NCBI RefSeq assembly: GCF_029542625.1
Contig: NZ_CP120733.1
Location: 3,100,001 to 3,164,000 of the forward strand
Length of the DNA: 64,000 nt
DNA from: Tepidibacter hydrothermalis
GTDB taxonomy: Bacteria > Bacillota > Clostridia > Peptostreptococcales > Peptostreptococcaceae
Direction of reading: 5' to 3'
Positions within the stretch are counted from its first letter, which is position 1, and each line of letters begins with the position of its first letter. A program made the position numbers and the translations under genes. The notes beneath the pieces were generated by a model. The model made no database searches, was not told the DNA's origin, and saw only the letters and a program-made list of their open reading frames with translations. Shown in pieces: positions 53,513 to 61,118 of the stretch.

Positions 53513-55264
53513 CTAATTTCTACAACCGCCTCCACTACTTTGAATATTTTGATTTGCTGTTTGTTCTAAGGATTTTAAATCTACATTATTTATATCATCT
53601 ACTACAACTATTTTTCCATTTAGCATACCCATCCAACATAAAAACTCAATTTCACCAGTTTTATTTGGTGTAAATTTAACTTCATTTTTTCCTTCTCTAA
53701 GCTCTATTTTTGAATCAGTTCCTTGAATTATAATTGAATTGTTACAATAAGTAATTTCTTCTCCATTTATAACCCAAGTAACAGGTATATCCTTTTGTAC
53801 AACTAAAATATTTGGACTATACCCTCTAGCATTTACATCCATCTCAACAACTTGATTATTGTTATTTATATCTGCAATTACAGCTTTATTTTCTGATTGA
53901 ACGCTACAAAAACCTGAAGCACTAAATCCCTCATTATACTTTTCTTTTGAATCAAGTGCATTATTATCAATATCACTCAAATCATTAACTGCATACAACT
54001 TTGTTTTAATCATTCCCATCCAACAACTTATAGTTATAGGACCTTCTGTATCAGGTATAAATTCAATGCTACTCTCTTTACTTAAATCCTTTTGTATTCC
54101 ATATTTTGAAATTACAATTGGATTATTGCATCCATTTAAACTTTCTACGTCTAAATTTATTTTTACTGTTTCTCCTACTTTAACTACTTTGGAATCCAGT
54201 ACATATTGGTTGCTCTTAACTGTTAAATTAACTACTTGTTTTCCATTTTCTATTTTTGCTACTTTCATATCCTTTGCCGAATCTTTTAATAATGGCATAT
54301 CTAGTGCTACTCCTGATAAAGCTAATCCTCTATTTGTCATTATTATTCCCAATACTATAACTAATACCGAACTAATTTTTAATATTCTCTTATTAAGCCT
54401 AGCACCTAATATTGAAGTTATCGCTCCAAAACCAAGCATAAGAGGAACTGTACCTAAACTAAATAAAAACATTGATAAAGCTCCTTTTACAAAGCTTCCT
54501 GTTCCTAAGGCATATAATTGCATCGTTTGAAGTGGTCCACACGGCATAAATCCATTAGCAATACCTATAAAAAAAGGCGTCATACTATTATTTTTATTAA
54601 TATTATTAGTTATAAATTTTGGCATTCCTACTTTAAATTTAAAAAAGCTAGGAATATGAACTATATTTAGCATTTTTAAACCTAATAAAATCATAAATAT
54701 TCCTGCAAAAACAGCAACAACACCCTTAAATTGACCTGAAGGCGTTATTATTTGTCCTAATCCACCAACTACACCTCCAATTAAAGTGTAAGAAATTACT
54801 CTTCCTGTATTATAAAGTATAGAGCTACTTAGTTTATTTTTTGAATTGCTATTTACACTTTGAGACAGTGCAATTCCTCCACACATTGCGATACAGTGAA
54901 TAGAAGTTAAAAGTCCAACTATAAAAATCAATCCGTACCCCATTTCTTCATTTACTTCTGGAATGTAATTAAATCCTATTGTGTTTTTTATAATATAAAA
55001 CACGCTAACAATTAATATTAATAAGCCAAAAGTAGATTTTTTTGAACCGTTTGGTTTTTCAATAACTTCATATCCTTCGTTTTCAATTATCTGCTTTAAA
55101 GTGTTTTCATTTACTTTGTTTTCATCATAAGTTATTTCAACATTAGAATTTTTAAGTACTACGTTAACTTTGCTAACTCCGTCAACATCTAACAAAGCAT
55201 CTTGTATAATACCTTCACAACTATTACAAACTATTCCATCCACATATAATTTAATTACTTTCAT
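53513..55264 (-). CDS. HMA - sulfite exporter TauE/SafE-like - cupredoxin fusion protein
   Basis: A 583-residue membrane protein. Residues 1-68 are a heavy-metal-associated domain with GIVCNSC; residues about 75-320 are a six- or seven-segment TauE/SafE/DsbD-like transmembrane unit with CGGIALSQSVN and FMPCGPLQTMQLYALGTGS, which also carry conserved cysteines; the C-terminal half has two cupredoxin-like repeats, each ending in CWMGM, and a final GGGCRN. Thus metal-binding sites lie on both sides of a membrane core, suggesting copper transfer. It is preceded by a sigma-54 promoter, so it belongs to the local sigma-54 regulon. Confidence 0.88.
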   Translation of the reverse strand: MKVIKLYVDGIVCNSCEGIIQDALLDVDGVSKVNVVLKNSNVEITYDENKVNENTLKQIIENEGYEVIEKPNGSKKSTFGLLILIVSVFYIIKNTIGFNYIPEVNEEMGYGLIFIVGLLTSIHCIAMCGGIALSQSVNSNSKNKLSSSILYNTGRVISYTLIGGVVGGLGQIITPSGQFKGVVAVFAGIFMILLGLKMLNIVHIPSFFKFKVGMPKFITNNINKNNSMTPFFIGIANGFMPCGPLQTMQLYALGTGSFVKGALSMFLFSLGTVPLMLGFGAITSILGARLNKRILKISSVLVIVLGIIMTNRGLALSGVALDMPLLKDSAKDMKVAKIENGKQVVNLTVKSNQYVLDSKVVKVGETVKINLDVESLNGCNNPIVISKYGIQKDLSKESSIEFIPDTEGPITISCWMGMIKTKLYAVNDLSDIDNNALDSKEKYNEGFSASGFCSVQSENKAVIADINNNNQVVEMDVNARGYSPNILVVQKDIPVTWVINGEEITYCNNSIIIQGTDSKIELREGKNEVKFTPNKTGEIEFLCWMGMLNGKIVVVDDINNVDLKSLEQTANQNIQSSGGGCRN

Positions 55265-55353
55265 AACATATCTCCTTCATTTTTTAACATCCTTTCTGTT
55301 TGTTATATACTCAATATTACGTTATTAGCAATTAATATCTAAAATATATTAAC

Positions 55354-55371
55354 AGCAATTTCTATGCCAAG
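55354..55371 (-). promoter_or_regulatory. Sigma-54 promoter of the HMA-TauE fusion gene
   Basis: TTGGCAT-AGAAA-TTGCTG on the minus strand: GG and GC are separated by the required ten bases. It lies about 90 bases ahead of the ATG at 55264. Confidence 0.82.
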
Positions 55372-55502
55372 TTTAATTTTACCTTCAATTAATTCTAGAT
55401 CTTTGTAATTCTAAATTCATAAAAAATATTTTTACCTAATTGTTATTTATGTGAATTTTATATGTGCGATATGCTACACTAGATGTGTTTTTTAACGCAA
55501 AC

Positions 55503-55538
55503 AAAAATGAGAATCATAATATTAAGATTCTCATTTTA
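55503..55538 (-). terminator. Terminator after the sigma-54 activator gene
   Basis: AAAATGAGAATC pairs with GATTCTCATTTT around ten bases, overlapping the stop codon, with TTTTTG on the minus strand. Confidence 0.9.
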
Positions 55539-56891
55539 GTTTATATTGTATTTTTCCATTCTATATATAAGAGTATGTCTTGTTACTCCTAAAAGTTTGG
55601 CTGCTTTTGTTTGATTATAGTCACATATTTTCAAAGCTTGTAGTATAAAGTTTTTTTCTACTTCTTCTAAATTTATTCCACTCGGAGGTATGTTAAATTG
55701 AAACTCTCTACTACCTTCATATAATATTTCTCTAGGTAAATCATTTTTATCAATTAATTTACCTTCACTCAAGATAACTAATCTCTCTATTATATTTTCA
55801 AGTTCTCTTATATTTCCCTTGAAGCTATAATTAGTTAAAGCATTTATTGATTCTGTACTGATCGTCATAGTATCTCTTCCCATTTCATTACAATATTTTT
55901 CTAAAAAATATTCAACTAATAATTTAATATCTTCTTTTCTCTCTCTTAACGCAGGCAGTTGTATGGGTATAACATTTAGTCTATAATACAAGTCCTCTCT
56001 AAAAGTACCTTCTTCAACCATTTTTTTTAAGTCCTTATTTGTTGCTGCAATAATTCTAACATCTATATCAATTGTCTCAGTTCCACCTACTCTTTCTATC
56101 TGTTTCTCCTGCAGTACTCTTAAGAGCTTTACTTGAACTTGTAGACTTAATTCTCCTATCTCATCTAAGAAAATAGTTCCTTTATTTGCTCTTTCAAATC
56201 TTCCTAGCTTTTTACTTATAGCTCCAGTAAAGGATCCTTTATCATGTCCAAACAACTCACTTTCAAGTAAAGTTTCAGGAAGAGCTCCGCAGTTTACTGT
56301 TATATAGGGTTTATCACTTCTATCACTACTATAATGCACAGCACTTGCTATTAATTCTTTTCCCGTTCCACTTTCTCCTGTTATTAATACAGTGGCATTA
56401 GTTTTTGAAACACGTTCTACAATTTCCATTACTCTTTTCATCTGAGAGCTATCACCTATTATTGGTTTTCCTGTAATACTTCTTAATTCTTCTTTAAAAA
56501 AATCTATTTGTTCCTTCATATCTCCGATTTCAAGTGCTTTTTTTATTTGAATTTTTAACTGATCTATATCAAATGGCTTTGAGATATAATCTAGAGCTCC
56601 AATTTTCATGGCCTCAATAGCAGATTCCATTGTGCCATGGGCTGTTATCATAATAACAGGTATTTTTGAATTTTCGTTTTTTATTTCTTTTAAAACATTC
56701 ATACCATCCATTTTTGGCATTTTAAAATCTAAAAGTACAAGATCAGGTTCATGAGACTTAAACTTTTCTAGTGCTTCTAACCCATCTGATGCTGTAATAA
56801 TTTTATATTCTTTACCTTTTAATGCCCTTTTTATAGCCCAAAGCATATTTTGCTCATCATCTGCAATTAATATCTTTTTCAATTTTTTCAT
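55536..56891 (-). CDS. Sigma-54-dependent response regulator (NtrC/ZraR family)
   Basis: A 451-residue activator with three domains: receiver (KKILIADDEQNMLWAI, phospho-Asp in LVLLDFKMPKMDG), AAA+ (GESGTGKELIASAVH, ELFGHDKGSFTGA which contacts sigma-54, FLDEIGELSLQ) and a Fis-type helix-turn-helix (NQTKAAKLLGVTRHTLIYRM). The start overlaps the kinase gene; ATG 56891 sits right on AAAGGAG, so the TTG at 56882, nine bases from that site, may be the real one. It is the obvious activator for the five sigma-54 promoters nearby. Confidence 0.94.
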   Translation of the reverse strand: MKKLKKILIADDEQNMLWAIKRALKGKEYKIITASDGLEALEKFKSHEPDLVLLDFKMPKMDGMNVLKEIKNENSKIPVIMITAHGTMESAIEAMKIGALDYISKPFDIDQLKIQIKKALEIGDMKEQIDFFKEELRSITGKPIIGDSSQMKRVMEIVERVSKTNATVLITGESGTGKELIASAVHYSSDRSDKPYITVNCGALPETLLESELFGHDKGSFTGAISKKLGRFERANKGTIFLDEIGELSLQVQVKLLRVLQEKQIERVGGTETIDIDVRIIAATNKDLKKMVEEGTFREDLYYRLNVIPIQLPALRERKEDIKLLVEYFLEKYCNEMGRDTMTISTESINALTNYSFKGNIRELENIIERLVILSEGKLIDKNDLPREILYEGSREFQFNIPPSGINLEEVEKNFILQALKICDYNQTKAAKLLGVTRHTLIYRMEKYNIN

Positions 56892-58314
56892 CTCCTTTCT
56901 CATTCTTATCTGGAATATAAATATCAAGTTTTGTTCCTTTCCCAACTTCACTTTCTACATTTATATAACCCTTATGTTCTTCTATAATTCTATGAGTAAT
57001 AGATAATCCAAGCCCCGTTCCTATATCTTTTGTAGTGTAAAAAGGCTCAAATATTTTTTCTAATTTGTCCTTAGGTATGCCAATTCCTTCATCTTCAAAA
57101 GATATCTTAACCCAATCTTTTTGTATGCATAAGCTTATATTTAGATTTCCTCCACTCTGCATAGCATGTACAGAATTAAATATTATATTTACAAAGGCTT
57201 GCTTTAGTTTTTCTCCATCTATTAATATATTTTTATCTTCTTTACAACTATAGTTTATTCTCACATTTTGCTGCTTTGCATACTTGTTAGTAATGAGCAC
57301 TATATCTTTTAGTAATTTATCAATACTTTGAACTTTTATTTGGCATACACTTGGTTTCGCAAAATCAAGTAACCCTTTAATTACAGAATTTGCTCTATCA
57401 ATCTCATGAATAATAATATCCATACCTTCTTTTATTTCTTCCTCTTCTATATTGTCATCTTTAATATCTTCATTAATTGTTTGAGATATAGTTTTTATAA
57501 TTCCTAATGGATTTCTAATTTCATGTGCCACTCCGGATGCTAATTCTCCTACAGCAGAAAGTTTATCTGCTCTTCTTACTTGATTTTCAAGTTTTTTAAT
57601 TTCTGATATATCTTCTATTACAAGTACTAGCCCCTCTATTTTTTCTGTAGTATTTTTAAGAGGATATACAAGTAATTTGACATCTAACGTGTTTCCATGT
57701 TTACCTTTGCATTTAGTTTCAATATTTAACATTTTTTTATTTTCTTCAAGAATATCTATTAGATCTTTCTCAACTTTTTTACACTCAACAAATAACTTAT
57801 CTAATTTTTTACCTAAATAACGTTCATCCAAATTAAATAGTTCTTTTCCTTCCTTATTTATAGACTTTACTTTTAACTCTCTATCTACTGAAATAAGTCC
57901 ATTAGTTATACTATTCAATATGTTTTGTGTATAATTTTCAAGATGTGTTATTTTTTTTATTTGAATTCGTAACATTAGTTTCTTTTTAAAATCTGATTCT
58001 GCTAAAAAGCCTGTTATAGTTCCTATAACAACAAACATTACGATTTCCAAAATCTGATTTAAACTAGCCATGTTTATATCTCTAAAATAAATTAGCATAT
58101 GAGGAGCATAAAATAAAAAAACAATTAATGAAGCAAATATGCCACCTTTTAATCTAAATTTATAAGCAGATACTATTATTGGAATATAATATAGTCTTCT
58201 ATAAAAATCATGAATATCCCATTTTGCAGCTGTAGTAAAATAATGAAGTAATGTTATAACAACTATATTTAGTCCAATAAAAATTAAATCTTTTTTGTTG
58301 TTCTCATTTACCAT
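56857..58314 (-). CDS. Membrane histidine kinase with PAS domain (ZraS/NtrB-like)
   Basis: A 485-residue kinase. Residues 1-110 contain four or five membrane segments with no large external loop, so the signal is probably sensed in or near the membrane. A PAS domain (about 130-235), HisKA with ELASGVAHEIRNPLGIIKTI and HATPase with FEDEGIGIPKDKLEKIFEPF and GTGLGLSITHRI follow. It overlaps the activator gene by about 35 bases. Preceded by a small zinc-ribbon membrane gene that is probably first on the transcript. Confidence 0.93.
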   Translation of the reverse strand: MVNENNKKDLIFIGLNIVVITLLHYFTTAAKWDIHDFYRRLYYIPIIVSAYKFRLKGGIFASLIVFLFYAPHMLIYFRDINMASLNQILEIVMFVVIGTITGFLAESDFKKKLMLRIQIKKITHLENYTQNILNSITNGLISVDRELKVKSINKEGKELFNLDERYLGKKLDKLFVECKKVEKDLIDILEENKKMLNIETKCKGKHGNTLDVKLLVYPLKNTTEKIEGLVLVIEDISEIKKLENQVRRADKLSAVGELASGVAHEIRNPLGIIKTISQTINEDIKDDNIEEEEIKEGMDIIIHEIDRANSVIKGLLDFAKPSVCQIKVQSIDKLLKDIVLITNKYAKQQNVRINYSCKEDKNILIDGEKLKQAFVNIIFNSVHAMQSGGNLNISLCIQKDWVKISFEDEGIGIPKDKLEKIFEPFYTTKDIGTGLGLSITHRIIEEHKGYINVESEVGKGTKLDIYIPDKNEKGDEKIEKDINCR

Positions 58315-58370
58315 ATTATGTCTCCTTGTAATTTATTATATAGTTTTATTTTATCACTAGAGCATATTTA

Positions 58371-58652
58371 CTAATCTAATTTATTTTCACAATAAGGGCA
58401 TACATTCCATGTTTCATGTATATTTGATTTACAAAAAGAGCATTTTTTTTCTTCTTTTTTAAAATACATTATAAAGACTAATGCTATAATCGCTATTACA
58501 GCCAAATAATATAATCCCATATATCTTAATCCATGCATACCACTACCACACATTCCACTACTATATAAAAAATAGTTTTGATTATAATACAATGATATAA
58601 ATAACAAAGCAATACATGCAGTTATTCCAGTTATAAATGTTTTTTTCTTCAT
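58371..58652 (-). CDS. Small membrane protein with C-terminal zinc ribbon
   Basis: A 93-residue protein with two hydrophobic segments (about 6-24 and 44-62), a Met/Cys/Gly-rich loop between them (SGMCGSGMHGLRYMG) and a cytoplasmic zinc ribbon (KCSFCKSN, NVCPYCENKL). The ATG at 58652 is six bases after AAGGG. A sigma-54 promoter lies about 40 bases upstream, and the kinase and activator genes follow, so the two-component system is probably autoregulated. A metal-sensing accessory role is inference. Confidence 0.75.
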   Translation of the reverse strand: MKKKTFITGITACIALLFISLYYNQNYFLYSSGMCGSGMHGLRYMGLYYLAVIAIIALVFIMYFKKEEKKCSFCKSNIHETWNVCPYCENKLD

Positions 58653-58690
58653 AGTCATCCCTTCCTAGTCTAGAATATATAATATATTTT

Positions 58691-58709
58691 AAGCAATTAT
58701 TGTACCAAA
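58691..58709 (-). promoter_or_regulatory. Sigma-54 promoter of the zinc-ribbon/kinase/activator operon
   Basis: TTTGGTAC-AATAA-TTGCTT on the minus strand with ten bases between GG and GC. The -24 element is TTGGTA instead of TTGGCA, otherwise consensus. Confidence 0.75.
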
Positions 58710-58797
58710 TATATTGTGTTTGTAAGTTTTCCTACATTAATTGATTTATATCCTACATACCATGCAAAAACTAATTTTATTTTGACTACACATTTTT

Positions 58798-58905
58798 TTA
58801 TCTCATAAAATATAAAATAGATATTACCATTACGCCCATAGCTAATAATGTGAATTTTAAAAAATTTATTATTTTATTATAACTACTTTCCTTTCGATAC
58901 TCCAT
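58798..58905 (-). CDS. 35-residue single-span membrane microprotein
   Basis: A short frame starting MEYRKESSYNKIINF followed by one hydrophobic segment (LLAMGVMVISILYF) and ending in MR. A strong GGAGG lies seven bases upstream of the ATG, which is the main support. It sits between the sigma-54 promoter at 58691 and the terminator at 58993. Function unknown; no own promoter identified. Confidence 0.6.
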   Translation of the reverse strand: MEYRKESSYNKIINFLKFTLLAMGVMVISILYFMR

Positions 58906-58992
58906 TGCAATGCCTCCCTATTTTTAAGTCTATTGTGTTAAATCCACTAAAGATTGTAGTATATAAATCAGTACTACTTAATTATCCATAAT

Positions 58993-59024
58993 TAAACCCA
59001 GCATATTAAAAATATACTGGGTTT
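58993..59024 (-). terminator. Terminator after the Met/His-rich exported protein gene
   Basis: TAAACCCAGCATATT pairs with AATATACTGGGTTTA (one mismatch) around a short loop. Confidence 0.82.
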
Positions 59025-59029
59025 ATAAA

Positions 59030-59440
59030 TTAAAAACTTCCCATCATATTATTATTGTATCCATGGCATGATTCTGATCCACCCATAGCATTATGCATTT
59101 CTATCATATCTTCTCTGCTAATAGATTCCATCCTATTTGCCATAGATTCATACCCACCTTTTCTCATGATTTCAATCATTTTTTGATAATCATCATCTGT
59201 CATGTTATTCATAAATTCATCCATTGCTTCATAATCTTTCTTTTCTAAAGTTTTTGCTACATCTTTAAAATCATTTTTCTTCATAATTTTGATCATTTCT
59301 TTTTCATCTAATTTTCCTTCAATTCTTGCTTTGTTTTCTTCTTTAACAAGGTTAGGTTTTGAGTTAGCATATGCAAAACCTGTTATACCTCCAACCATTA
59401 AAATTCCTGATAATACAAATACGATACCTCTTTTTTTCAT
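59030..59440 (-). CDS. Exported Met/His-rich small protein (possible ZraP-like metal sensor or buffer)
   Basis: A 136-residue protein with an N-terminal signal or anchor (VFVLSGILMVGGITGFAYA) and a helical mature part made of repeated units DYEAMDEFMNNMTDDDYQKM, and ends with MHNAMGGSESCHGYNNNMMG, rich in Met, His and one Cys. The composition suggests copper or zinc binding outside the membrane. I know no named homolog. It follows the SHOCT gene by 25 bases, under the same sigma-54 promoter. The gene arrangement resembles zraP beside zraSR, which is an analogy only. Confidence 0.72.
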   Translation of the reverse strand: MKKRGIVFVLSGILMVGGITGFAYANSKPNLVKEENKARIEGKLDEKEMIKIMKKNDFKDVAKTLEKKDYEAMDEFMNNMTDDDYQKMIEIMRKGGYESMANRMESISREDMIEMHNAMGGSESCHGYNNNMMGSF

Positions 59441-59465
59441 AATTCTCCACTCCTTTTTATTATTT

Positions 59466-59690
59466 TTAATTTTTATTGCTAAGAATTTCTCTCTTTTTGT
59501 TATATTCTTCTTCGTCTATTTGACCATTTGCATATCTTTGATTTAATATTTCTATACCAGTATTACTTTTTTTATAATTCTTTTTAATCATATCTGCAAT
59601 AAACCACACAACTCCTATAATAAATAAAAATCTTAGTCCCATATATAAAAAGCTCCATGGCCCTCCTAATGTATATCCACAACCAAACAT
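59466..59690 (-). CDS. SHOCT-domain small membrane protein
   Basis: A 74-residue protein: one membrane segment (about 15-36, FLYMGLRFLFIIGVVWFIAD) and a C-terminal SHOCT motif (LNQRYANGQIDEEEYNKKRE) as found in many short envelope proteins. The ATG is about 37 bases after a sigma-54 promoter. SHOCT proteins often sit beside copper- or envelope-stress genes; the molecular role is unknown. Confidence 0.85.
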   Translation of the reverse strand: MFGCGYTLGGPWSFLYMGLRFLFIIGVVWFIADMIKKNYKKSNTGIEILNQRYANGQIDEEEYNKKREILSNKN

Positions 59691-59726
59691 ATCTAATCCT
59701 CCTTATATTAGTTTTATTTATATACC

Positions 59727-59744
59727 TAGCAATAATAATGCCAA
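59727..59744 (-). promoter_or_regulatory. Sigma-54 promoter of the SHOCT / Met-His-rich gene pair
   Basis: TTGGCAT-TATTA-TTGCTA on the minus strand; exact spacing and near-consensus bases. Confidence 0.85.
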
Positions 59745-60030
59745 ATATTATAATATGTTTAAATTACCAAACGACAAATTTAAAATTTTATTTTATACTT
59801 GATACTTGTCTTAATATAATCATCCAAAAGAAGTAAACATATTTTAGTTATTAAATAAGCACTCACGATTATTTCTATTAATTGTAGGTTTTGACACAGT
59901 TATTGTGGCATATTATCTATTTTTTTAAATACCTAATGATTATTTTTATTTTAATTCTTCTTATTATTAAGTATGTTTATTTTTATAGGTTTCACTTTTG
60001 GGGCATACATTCTTTTTATATTTTATTGAC

Positions 60031-60048
60031 TTGGCATAATTTTTGCAT
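60031..60048 (+). promoter_or_regulatory. Sigma-54 promoter of the RseC-like gene
   Basis: TTGGCAT-AATTT-TTGCAT on the plus strand, ten bases between GG and GC, 29 bases ahead of the ATG. It is divergent from the SHOCT promoter; the 286 bases between them (59745-60030) show no gene and may carry the activator-binding sites. Confidence 0.87.
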
Positions 60049-60076
60049 ATAAACTTATATAGAGAGGAGTGTTTTT

Positions 60077-60502
60077 ATGGAAAACGTAGGAAGAGTTATA
60101 GAAACAAAAGATAATTTTGCAAAACTAGAAGTAAGAAGAGCAAGCGCATGTGGTGAAAAATGCTCTAGCTGTAAAGGTGGATGCAGTACTACTGGAATAT
60201 ATATAAATATAGAGAATACTATAAATGCTAAATCTGGTAATTTTGTCAAAATCGAAACAGAAACAAAATCTATTATGAAGATAGCCTTTATAGTCTACCT
60301 ACTTCCTTTATTCATGCTTATATTAGGTATTTTCTCTAGTTCTTTTATTTATAATCAATTTAACATCACCTTTTCATCAGAAGTATTTAGTCTTTTAGTT
60401 GGATTACTATTTATGGGTATATCTTGTATAATAATTAAGCTTGTAGACTTAATGTATCAATCTAAAGGAACTCTTCAGTATAAAATGATAAAAAAATTAT
60501 AA
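60077..60502 (+). CDS. RseC/MucC-family membrane protein
   Basis: A 141-residue protein with the SoxR-reducing/RseC layout: an N-terminal soluble part with clustered cysteines (ACGEKCSSCKGGC) and two membrane segments (about 73-95 and 103-123). GAGGAG precedes the ATG. In other bacteria the family is linked to redox maintenance of electron-transfer (Rnf) complexes or sigma-E control. Here it stands alone under a sigma-54 promoter and ends at a terminator. Confidence 0.88.
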   Translation: MENVGRVIETKDNFAKLEVRRASACGEKCSSCKGGCSTTGIYINIENTINAKSGNFVKIETETKSIMKIAFIVYLLPLFMLILGIFSSSFIYNQFNITFSSEVFSLLVGLLFMGISCIIIKLVDLMYQSKGTLQYKMIKKL

Positions 60503-60513
60503 TTTTTCTATAG

Positions 60514-60562
60514 AAAAAAAGATGCAGTTAATTTAAAAATTTAAATTAACTGCATCTTTTTT
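60514..60562. terminator. Strong bidirectional terminator
   Basis: AAAAAAGATGCAGTTAATTT pairs perfectly with AAATTAACTGCATCTTTTTT, between the convergent RseC-like and copZ genes. Confidence 0.93.
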
Positions 60563-60582
60563 AATTTATTAGTTTTTAACTT

Positions 60583-60792
60583 TTAGTCTATCGATACCAC
60601 TTCATAACCAGCCTCAATAACTGCTTCTTTTAATGTTTCATTATCTACTTCATTTGTCAATTCTACCACTGCTTTTTTTTCTTCAGCACTCACCTCAGCA
60701 CCTTTAACTCCATCTATACTCTGTAGCTCTGTTTTTACTCTACCTGCACAATGTCCACAACTCATTCCTTCAATATTAATAACTTTTTTCAT
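60583..60792 (-). CDS. copZ: Copper chaperone, HMA domain (CopZ-like)
   Basis: A 69-residue free-standing heavy-metal-associated domain (VINIEGMSCGHCAGRVKTEL) with the GMxCxxC metal site, expected to deliver Cu(I) to CopA. AGGAGG-like CTCC complement precedes the ATG. It lies 61 bases after the LDCC microprotein gene with no terminator between, so both may be read from the sigma-54 promoter at 61021. Confidence 0.9.
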   Translation of the reverse strand: MKKVINIEGMSCGHCAGRVKTELQSIDGVKGAEVSAEEKKAVVELTNEVDNETLKEAVIEAGYEVVSID

Positions 60793-60853
60793 TTAAGTAG
60801 CCTCCTTTTTATTTTATATTTATTAGATTCAAACAATTTATAACTGAATCCTT

Positions 60854-60982
60854 TTATTGTTTCTTGTTATGAATATTATTGCCTTTTTTATTTAAATCAC
60901 AACAGTCTAATTTTGCATTACCAAAATTCTCTTTGTTAGCTTGTTCTAACTTTTTTAAAAATTTTTCAAATAATTTTTTCAT
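60854..60982 (-). CDS. LDCC-motif putative metal-binding microprotein
   Basis: A 42-residue protein: an amphipathic helix (MKKLFEKFLKKLEQANKEN) followed by GNAKLDCCDLNKK and a Lys/Asn-rich tail. The vicinal cysteines in LDCCDLNKK match a small putative metal-binding family that I recall being named for this motif. AGGAAGTGAT precedes the ATG. A sigma-54 promoter is about 40 bases upstream and copZ is next downstream. Confidence 0.75.
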   Translation of the reverse strand: MKKLFEKFLKKLEQANKENFGNAKLDCCDLNKKGNNIHNKKQ

Positions 60983-61020
60983 GATTATCACTTCCTAATT
61001 TATAATATATAATTTATTCA

Positions 61021-61038
61021 AAGCAATAATCATGCCAT
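61021..61038 (-). promoter_or_regulatory. Sigma-54 promoter of the LDCC / copZ unit
   Basis: ATGGCAT-GATTA-TTGCTT on the minus strand with the correct ten-base spacing between GG and GC. Confidence 0.82.
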
Positions 61039-61055
61039 TTTATAATCACATAAAA

Positions 61056-61084
61056 AAAGAATAGGATTTTAATCCTATTCTTCT
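61056..61084 (-). terminator. Terminator after azoR
   Basis: AAGAATAGGATT pairs with AATCCTATTCTT around two to four bases; TTTTTTT follows on the minus strand. Confidence 0.88.
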
Positions 61085-61118
61085 CATATATTTATAAAGT
61101 CACTCTCTTATATTATTT

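Noticed and set aside
54066-54530. 154-codon plus-strand frame
   Set aside because: Antisense to the HMA-TauE-cupredoxin gene; no ribosome site or recognisable protein.
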